Assembly: GCF_030388325.1 (NCBI RefSeq)
Contig: NZ_CP103794.1
Coordinates: 1,240,001 to 1,304,000 of the forward strand
DNA from: Flavobacterium johnsoniae
GTDB lineage: Bacteria > Bacteroidota > Bacteroidia > Flavobacteriales > Flavobacteriaceae
DNA length: 64,000 nt
Reading direction: 5' to 3'
Position 1 is the stretch's first letter; each line of letters starts with the position of its first letter. Under the pieces are notes generated by a model that worked only from the letters and a program-made list of their open reading frames with translations, made no database searches and had not been told where the DNA came from. Shown here piece by piece: positions 58,732-64,000 of this stretch. The position numbers were made by a program, and so were the translations under genes.

Positions 58732-59064
58732 TTAATGATAATAAAACTCTAATAGTGCAATTATAATCAGCAAGGCTAAAAGTGCTTTGCTATTTACTTT
58801 TTTTAATGGTTGAAGAATAACGATTAAACTTCCGATTGTCATTAATTGAATAAAAAACATCAAAGTGCCACAGCCTAGAGATTGTGTAAAAAGCCACATT
58901 AAATATGCTGTTAACAATAAGAATAGCCCAATAAATTTTGTTGGTTTTGGATTGTTTTTCATCCATTTTTCAAAACCTAAATCATACGACAATACAGCTC
59001 TTTTTGAAGTGTAGTAAAGCGTATAAAAAGCTAAAAAAACAATAAGACTGGCAATTGTAATCAT
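58732..59064 (-). CDS. DUF3325-like small membrane protein
   Basis: 110 residues with three to four predicted helices. LIVFLAFYTLYYTSKRAVLSYDLGFEKWM and the following hydrophobic stretches resemble the DUF3325 family, linked to siderophore uptake. It starts 62 bases after the receptor gene, beyond a terminator-like hairpin. Confidence 0.72.
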   Translation of the reverse strand: MITIASLIVFLAFYTLYYTSKRAVLSYDLGFEKWMKNNPKPTKFIGLFLLLTAYLMWLFTQSLGCGTLMFFIQLMTIGSLIVILQPLKKVNSKALLALLIIIALLEFYYH

Positions 59065-59076
59065 AATCTTTAAAAT

Positions 59077-59111
59077 TTAAAAAACACCTTTCTTGTTGAA
59101 GAAAGGTGTCT
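59077..59111 (-). terminator. terminator or attenuator between receptor and downstream genes
   Basis: The stem ACACCTTTCTT/AAGAAAGGTGT with a 4-base loop is followed by T-run on the minus strand. It lies inside the cluster, so it probably lowers, rather than ends, expression of the four downstream genes relative to the receptor. Confidence 0.82.
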
Positions 59112-59125
59112 TTAATGATTTTTTA

Positions 59126-61606
59126 TTAGAATCTATACGAGAAGTTTGCCGCAACAGTTCTCATATTTCTTGGATGAATTGTTGACCAACCATCGTAAGT
59201 ATCAACATTAGCAATATTGTCTAATTTTAATGTCAATGTGTATTTTTCTGTACCGTAGAAAATTGAAGAATTTAAAACAGTATAAGAAGGTAATGCAAAC
59301 TGACCTACAACATTTCTGTTCATGATTAAGTTTTTGTCAGCATAGTTTCCTCCAAAACCTAAACCAAAACCTTGTAAATCTCCTTCAGGGAATTTATAAC
59401 TTGCCCAAAGATTTGCTAAGTTTCTTGGTCCAGAACTTTCTGGTCTTTGTCCAACAAACGAAGGATCTCCAGCGTTTAATACAGCATCAACATAGCTATA
59501 ACCTGCAACGATGTTTAAACCTGCAACTGGATTAGCAATAAATTCTGCTTCAAAACCTTTGTTTCTTTGTGCTCCATCTTGGTAAGCTGTCTGAGTTGTT
59601 GCAGTGTAAACTACATAAACTTGATCTTTTACTTGAATATCGTAGTAGCTGAATGTAGCGTAAAGTTTATCTCTAAAGATATTTAATTTTGTTCCAATTT
59701 CGAATTGGTTAGCGTGCTCTGGTTTAAAAGTTCTCGGACGACTTGTTCCGTCTTGTAAAATTTCTGTTACTGGAGCAGAATTTGCAAAACCATCCATGTA
59801 GTTTGCAAAAAGCGAAACTTTATCCAAGATTGGCTGATACACTAAACCGAATTTAGGAGAAAAAGCAGTTTGGTTAAAGTCGTCATCTTTTGTTGCTACA
59901 TTACCAGCAGTCATAAAACGGTCAACACGTAAACTTGCCATTGCAGACAAAGCAGGAGTAAAGTTGAATACATCAGAAACATATGCGCTATAAACTTCTT
60001 GTTTTGTTCTGTTGTTGCTCATACCAGCAGAAGCGATAAGAGCATCAGTTCCAGCTTTAGTTAGATTTCCGTTATCTCCGTTTGTGATATATTTAGCTGG
60101 ATCTGTAATTCCGTAAAGATTTTCGTTTACAGTTTTTAAATCAAGATTACCAATGTAAATATTACCGTTTGATACATAGTTAGAACTGTTGTCAATTACT
60201 CCTCTATTAAAGTAATCTAAACCAGCAACAATTCTATTTCTCATGTTTCCAATTTTGAAATCACCAATAAAGTTTTGCTGAATGTCAGTTGTAAGCGTTG
60301 TAGAATTTTGATAATTCATAAAACGTCCTAAAACAATTCCTTGGTTGATTGCCGCTGGAGCATATTGCGTGCCTTCATAGATATAAGAATAATATCCGTC
60401 AGATGAAGAAGAACCTCTTGAAACTACAGTTTGAGAACTCCATTGATCATTGAATTTATAATTCATCTGAGCTTGAAGATTGTAAGATGGAGTTTCGATT
60501 GCCAATTCGTTACTTGTGTAAGAACGTTTGTTATCGTAACCTAATTCATCCATATTATGAACTCTTAATGGCGCGCCTCTATCTAAGAATAACATAGTAG
60601 CATTAGTCTGCTTGTTATTCATGAATTCTGTATTAACAAAAAACGAAAGTTTGTCATTTACTTGGTAAGATAATGAAGGAGCAAAAAAGAATGATTTTTT
60701 GAATCCAGCATCTTGAAAACTATTTTCTGTGTGGTAAGCTGTGTTTACACGGAAGTTAATTTTGTGTTCATCATCAACAGGAGTGTTAACATCTGCAGTA
60801 ACTCTGTTTAAACCGTTGCTTCCTGCAGTATAACTAACCTCTCCGCCAAAATGGTCGTAAGGTTTTTTAGTTGTTAAGTTGATTAAACCTCCGTAAGAGA
60901 TCAAGCTGCTTCCGAATAAAGTTCCTGATGGTCCTTTGATTACTTCAATTTTATCGATGTTAGCAGGATCTAAACCTCCGTTTGATAATCCTGGTAATCC
61001 GTTAATCATAGTTGGTTGTACAGCAAATCCTCTTAAAGAGAAATATCCAGCTCCGTCACCTCCACGTCCTGTAGAAGCCCAAAGCGGAGTTAAACCTGGA
61101 GCATTTTTAAGTGCATCGTCAATGTTTGTAACAACTTGCTCTTTTAAAAGTTCTGCAGTAATAGTAGTGTAAACTTGTGGATTTTCAAGATTTTTAAGAG
61201 GTAATCTTGATACTTGTTGTGTTTCTTTACGAGCTAACGGGTTTTTTCTGTTTCCGTTTACGACAATTTCATTTAATTCTTGAGAGTTTTCACTGATTTT
61301 AAAATCCTCAATGATTGAATCGCCACCGTTTAAATTAACAGTTTTTTCTTTAGAAGAGTAACCAATTCCAGAAACTTTGATTACATATCTTCCTGGTTTG
61401 ATATTTTTAATTTCGTAGAAACCATTCGCGTCTGTAGAAGTTCCTATTTTAGTTCCTTTTAATACTACAGAAACATTATCTGCAGCTTCATTATTTGTTA
61501 AGCTAATTTGACCTTTAATAGTTGCTTTTTCTTGTGCAAGAGCAGACACGCTTGTCAATAAAGCAAAACAAAAACTCAAAAAAGAAATTGTAAATCTATA
61601 TTTCAT
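59126..61606 (-). CDS. TonB-dependent siderophore receptor
   Basis: 826 residues. Signal peptide 1-25 (SALAQ). Then a carboxypeptidase-regulatory-like domain (about 30-112, ATIKGQISLTNNEAADNVSVVLKG), the plug (about 130-235, with VTNIDDALKNAPGLTPLW and IDKIEVIKGPSGTLFGS), and a 22-strand-type barrel ending in ANFSYRF. The FFAPSLSYQVNDKLSFFVNTEF and PKFGLVYQP blocks fit the ferrichrome/ferric-coprogen-type siderophore receptor group. The exact siderophore cannot be told. There is no STN domain, so it does not signal. Two iron-box-like repeats flank its promoter. Confidence 0.95.
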   Translation of the reverse strand: MKYRFTISFLSFCFALLTSVSALAQEKATIKGQISLTNNEAADNVSVVLKGTKIGTSTDANGFYEIKNIKPGRYVIKVSGIGYSSKEKTVNLNGGDSIIEDFKISENSQELNEIVVNGNRKNPLARKETQQVSRLPLKNLENPQVYTTITAELLKEQVVTNIDDALKNAPGLTPLWASTGRGGDGAGYFSLRGFAVQPTMINGLPGLSNGGLDPANIDKIEVIKGPSGTLFGSSLISYGGLINLTTKKPYDHFGGEVSYTAGSNGLNRVTADVNTPVDDEHKINFRVNTAYHTENSFQDAGFKKSFFFAPSLSYQVNDKLSFFVNTEFMNNKQTNATMLFLDRGAPLRVHNMDELGYDNKRSYTSNELAIETPSYNLQAQMNYKFNDQWSSQTVVSRGSSSSDGYYSYIYEGTQYAPAAINQGIVLGRFMNYQNSTTLTTDIQQNFIGDFKIGNMRNRIVAGLDYFNRGVIDNSSNYVSNGNIYIGNLDLKTVNENLYGITDPAKYITNGDNGNLTKAGTDALIASAGMSNNRTKQEVYSAYVSDVFNFTPALSAMASLRVDRFMTAGNVATKDDDFNQTAFSPKFGLVYQPILDKVSLFANYMDGFANSAPVTEILQDGTSRPRTFKPEHANQFEIGTKLNIFRDKLYATFSYYDIQVKDQVYVVYTATTQTAYQDGAQRNKGFEAEFIANPVAGLNIVAGYSYVDAVLNAGDPSFVGQRPESSGPRNLANLWASYKFPEGDLQGFGLGFGGNYADKNLIMNRNVVGQFALPSYTVLNSSIFYGTEKYTLTLKLDNIANVDTYDGWSTIHPRNMRTVAANFSYRF

Positions 61607-61607
61607 T

Positions 61608-61618
61608 TTATTTAGAAT
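61608..61618. promoter_or_regulatory. candidate iron box, start-proximal copy
   Basis: TTATTTAGAAT on the plus strand, two bases upstream of the receptor ATG and covering its ribosome-binding region. It is the inverted partner of the copy at 61677-61687. Confidence 0.45.
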
Positions 61619-61632
61619 TGATTTTAATAGCG

Positions 61633-61663
61633 CAAATGTAACAGTTGAATGCTAATAATACAA
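61633..61663 (-). promoter_or_regulatory. predicted promoter of the siderophore receptor
   Basis: On the minus strand TTG (61661-61663), exactly 20 bases, then TACATTTG (61633-61640), a full consensus match. Confidence 0.62.
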
Positions 61664-61670
61664 GTTATCC

Positions 61671-61687
61671 TTATTTATTCTAAATAA
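61671..61687. promoter_or_regulatory. candidate iron-responsive operator upstream of the receptor promoter
   Basis: TTATTTATTCTAAATAA is an inverted repeat of 7-3-7 form lying 7 bases upstream of the TTG element. It includes ATTCTAAATAA, the complement of the start-proximal box. The regulator (Fur- or DtxR-like) is not in the window. Confidence 0.45.
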
Positions 61688-61762
61688 AATTTTTTTTAAA
61701 GGGTAAAATTTACGTTTGTTTAAAAAATTAACATCTTAAGCTAAAATTAAGACGATATTAAG

Positions 61763-61798
61763 AAAAAAAAGCCTGTTCAATCAAATGAACAGGCTTTT
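61763..61798 (-). terminator. terminator of the odhA-odhB operon
   Basis: The stem AAAGCCTGTTCA/TGAACAGGCTTT with a 6-base loop is followed by T-run on the minus strand, 25 bases after the odhB stop. Confidence 0.9.
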
Positions 61799-61822
61799 AA
61801 GTATTGTTGAAAATTATTACAA

Positions 61823-63070
61823 TTACAATTCTAAAGCACGTTTAGCATCGCCATTCATTAATAATTCAACTGGATTTTCTAAAGCTTCTTTTACAGCAAC
61901 CAAGAAACCAACAGACTCACGTCCGTCGATAATTCTATGATCGTAAGAAAGTGCAACATACATCATTGGGTGAATCTCCACTTTTCCGTTTACAGCAATC
62001 GGACGCTCAATAATATTGTGCATTCCTAAAATTCCTGACTGAGGAGGGTTGATGATTGGAGTTGATAACATACTTCCGAAAACTCCACCGTTAGTGATTG
62101 TGAAAGTTCCTCCAGTCATATCGTCAACTGTAATTTGACCATCACGAGCTCTTAAAGCCAATCTTTTGATTTCAGCTTCAATTCCACGGAAAGTTAAAAG
62201 TTCAGCATTACGAACAACAGGAACCATTAATCCTTTTGGTCCAGAAACTGCGATTGAGATATCAGCAAAATCGTAAGCGATTTTGTAATCACCGTCCATC
62301 ATAGAGTTAACATCTGGATATAATTCTAAAGCTCTTGTAACTGCTTTTGTAAAGAATGACATGAAGCCTAAACCTAAACCACCATGTTTAGCTTTGAAAG
62401 CATCTTTGTATTCGTTACGAATTTGGTTGATTGGCGTCATGTTTACTTCGTTAAAAGTAGTAAGCATTGCAGTTTCATTTTTAGCTGAAACTAATCTTTC
62501 TGCTACTTTACGACGTAACATAGATAATTTTGTACGCTCAGTTCCACGGCTTCCACCAGTTGGAGTTCCCATAGATGGAACTGCATTTACAGCATCATCT
62601 TTTGTGATTCTTCCGCCTTTTCCAGTTCCTGAAACAGTTGCTGGAGCAATATTTTTTTCGTCTAATATTTTTCTTGCCGCTGGAGATGGAGTTCCTGCTG
62701 CATAACTTGTAGCTGCTGGAGCTGCTTTTGGAGCCTCAGCTTTTACTTCTGCCTTCGGAGCTTCCGCCTTTGGCGCTTCTGCTTTAGGAGCCTCAGCCGC
62801 TGGAGCTGCTGGTGCATCACCTGCTGGTTTTGCAGCATCTGTATCAATTAAACAAACTACAGCACCAACTGCCACTGTATCACCTTCTTCAGCTTTTAGT
62901 GTAATTACACCGCTCATTTCAGCAGGCAATTCAAGAGTCGCTTTATCTGAATCAACTTCAGCAATAGCCTGATCTTTTTCTACATAATCTCCGTCTTTTA
63001 CTAACCAAGTTGCAATTTCAACTTCTTTTATTGATTCCCCTGGTGATGGGACTTTCATTTCTAAAATCAT
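61823..63070 (-). CDS. odhB: dihydrolipoyllysine-residue succinyltransferase (2-oxoglutarate dehydrogenase E2)
   Basis: 415 residues. One lipoyl domain (1-80) with the lipoylated Lys43 in [13 protein letters not shown] mobile linker rich in Ala, Pro and Lys contains repeated EAPKA units (about 88-120). The peripheral subunit-binding domain follows (about 128-165, [14 protein letters not shown]). The catalytic acyltransferase domain ends with [11 protein letters not shown] (His378, Asp382). It transfers succinyl from E1 to CoA in the citric acid cycle. It follows odhA by 90 bases that hold a palindromic repeat. Confidence 0.97.
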   Translation of the reverse strand: MILEMKVPSPGESIKEVEIATWLVKDGDYVEKDQAIAEVDSDKATLELPAEMSGVITLKAEEGDTVAVGAVVCLIDTDAAKPAGDAPAAPAAEAPKAEAPKAEAPKAEVKAEAPKAAPAATSYAAGTPSPAARKILDEKNIAPATVSGTGKGGRITKDDAVNAVPSMGTPTGGSRGTERTKLSMLRRKVAERLVSAKNETAMLTTFNEVNMTPINQIRNEYKDAFKAKHGGLGLGFMSFFTKAVTRALELYPDVNSMMDGDYKIAYDFADISIAVSGPKGLMVPVVRNAELLTFRGIEAEIKRLALRARDGQITVDDMTGGTFTITNGGVFGSMLSTPIINPPQSGILGMHNIIERPIAVNGKVEIHPMMYVALSYDHRIIDGRESVGFLVAVKEALENPVELLMNGDAKRALEL

Positions 63071-63093
63071 CTTTGTTTTGTTTAAGGTTTTAT

Positions 63094-63153
63094 GGTTTCA
63101 AGTTTTAGGTTTCAGGCTGTTAAACTTGAAACCTGAAACTTGAAACTTGGAAC
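63094..63153. repeat. GTTTCAAG/CTTGAAAC palindromic repeat between odhA and odhB
   Basis: Left units GTTTCAAG, GTTTTAG and GTTTCAG are mirrored by CTTGAAACC, TGAAACT and TGAAACT with seven-base periodicity. Same family as 46291-46350. Confidence 0.78.
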
Positions 63154-63160
63154 ATTTTTT

Positions 63161-64000
63161 TTATCTAAATAAATTTTTATCGAATACCATTCTAATTGCA
63201 TCTGCATGACGGCGTTTTGCACGGGTATAACTTCCAGATGCTGGAGCAGAATATGCTTTTAATGAAGCTAATCTCCATTTTACAAGATCAAAGTTCATTA
63301 GCATAAAGCTATAAGCTCCCATGTTTTTAGGTTCTTCTTGCGCCCAAACATAATCATCAGCATTTGGATATTTTGCAATAATTTCTTTGATTTGCTCAAC
63401 AGGGAAAGGGAATAATTGCTCGATACGAACAACAGCAACATCATTTCTTCCGTTGTTTTCTCTTTCTGCTACAATATCGTAGTAGAATTTACCTGTACAG
63501 AAAACTAAAGTTTTTACTTTCTTTTTATCTACTGTATTGTCGTCGATAGTTTCTTGGAAACTTCCTGTTGCAATTTCTTCAACTGTAGAAACACATCTTG
63601 GATCACGCAATAAACTTTTTGGAGAGAAAACTACCAAAGGTTTACGGAAGTTTGTTTTCATTTGTCTTCTTAATAAGTGGAAGAAGTTAGCAGGCGTTGT
63701 ACAGTCTGCAACATACATATTATGTCTTGCGCAAAGTTGTAAATAACGTTCCATTCTTGCAGAAGAGTGTTCTGCACCTTGTCCTTCGTATCCGTGAGGC
63801 AATAATAAAACAATACCGTTTTGGTTGTTCCATTTATCTTCTCCACAAGAAATATATTGGTCAATCATAATTTGAGCACCGTTAGAGAAATCTCCAAATT
63901 GTGCTTCCCAGATTGTTAAGGCTTTTGGATTTGCTAATGCATATCCGTAATCAAAACCTAAAACACCATATTCAGATAAAAGTGAGTTGAATACGCCAAA
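63161..64000 (-). CDS. odhA: 2-oxoglutarate dehydrogenase E1, 3' part (5' part outside window)
   Basis: The open frame runs from the right window edge to the stop at 63161, giving the last 279 residues. A Met at 63868 is internal, not the start, since family sequence continues before it (EYGVLGFDYGYALANP, WEAQFGDFSNGAQ). It includes the thiamine-diphosphate-enzyme pyrimidine-domain end (LLPHGYEGQGAEHSSARMERYLQ) and the C-terminal domain (VRIEQLFPFP, VWAQEEPKNMGAY). It decarboxylates 2-oxoglutarate and passes succinyl to OdhB, whose gene follows. Confidence 0.96.
   Translation of the reverse strand, partial: FGVFNSLLSEYGVLGFDYGYALANPKALTIWEAQFGDFSNGAQIMIDQYISCGEDKWNNQNGIVLLLPHGYEGQGAEHSSARMERYLQLCARHNMYVADCTTPANFFHLLRRQMKTNFRKPLVVFSPKSLLRDPRCVSTVEEIATGSFQETIDDNTVDKKKVKTLVFCTGKFYYDIVAERENNGRNDVAVVRIEQLFPFPVEQIKEIIAKYPNADDYVWAQEEPKNMGAYSFMLMNFDLVKWRLASLKAYSAPASGSYTRAKRRHADAIRMVFDKNLFR

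Noticed and set aside
63868..63868. Met at 63868 as the start of a separate 235-residue protein
   Set aside because: Family sequence of the 2-oxoglutarate dehydrogenase E1 continues without break to the window edge.

Overview
The window is a low-GC chromosomal segment of a Bacteroidota bacterium, most probably a Flavobacterium close to F. johnsoniae. The reasons are: SusC/SusD/SusE-type proteins with an STN-domain receptor and a FecI/FecR regulator pair; a type IX secretion C-terminal sorting domain; an SDR-type L-threonine dehydrogenase of the F. frigidimaris kind; a complete nuoA-N operon with the short NuoG usual in this group; promoter-like sites of the form TTG-N18-20-TAnnTTTG; and A-rich leaders in place of Shine-Dalgarno sequences. 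No rRNA, tRNA, CRISPR array, prophage or insertion sequence was seen. Genus-level placement is inference.

Layout: 1-2525 holds the start of a large secreted leucine-rich-repeat protein that runs off the left edge. 2816-6398 encodes an S8 protease lipoprotein and an M1 metallopeptidase, followed by GC-rich palindromic repeats (6491-6728). 6850-13084 holds threonine dehydrogenase, a small lipoprotein overlapping mfd, and a membrane protein that may be a YcxB/pseudopilin-like fusion. 13157-24929 is an alpha-glucan (starch/maltodextrin) utilisation locus on the minus strand: ECF sigma, FecR, SusC, SusD, SusE, GH13 amylase and GH97 SusB. The two enzymes cut alpha-glucans, SusCDE bind and import the products, and the sigma/anti-sigma pair probably senses the substrate through the receptor's STN domain.

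25294-33586 is a mixed stretch: ACT-domain protein, YraN, S66 peptidase, EEP hydrolase, 3-hydroxyanthranilate dioxygenase, a convergent HTH antitoxin/ParE-like toxin pair, metallo-beta-lactamase-fold phosphodiesterase, NTR-like membrane protein and ALDH7-type dehydrogenase. 33651-36500 is a secreted pectate lyase with a LacI-type palindrome upstream. 36969-37739 is a Bax-inhibitor-1 protein. 37902-51285 is the whole respiratory complex I operon (nuoN back to nuoA), transcribed leftward from a good promoter at 51318-51348; nuoH carries a frameshift.

51529-55503 holds a cold-shock protein, aspS, a TlpA-like thioredoxin protein and a MORN-repeat protein. 55555-61606 is an iron/siderophore uptake cluster (TonB receptor, DUF3325, DUF3649, two PepSY proteins) with candidate iron boxes around its promoter. 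61823-64000 contains odhB and the 3' part of odhA (2-oxoglutarate dehydrogenase). The most notable observations are the nuoH frameshift, the tail-to-tail toxin-antitoxin pair with an inverted repeat at the antitoxin start, the paired iron-box-like repeats, and several families of short-period palindromic repeats lodged in intercistronic gaps, including inside the nuo operon.
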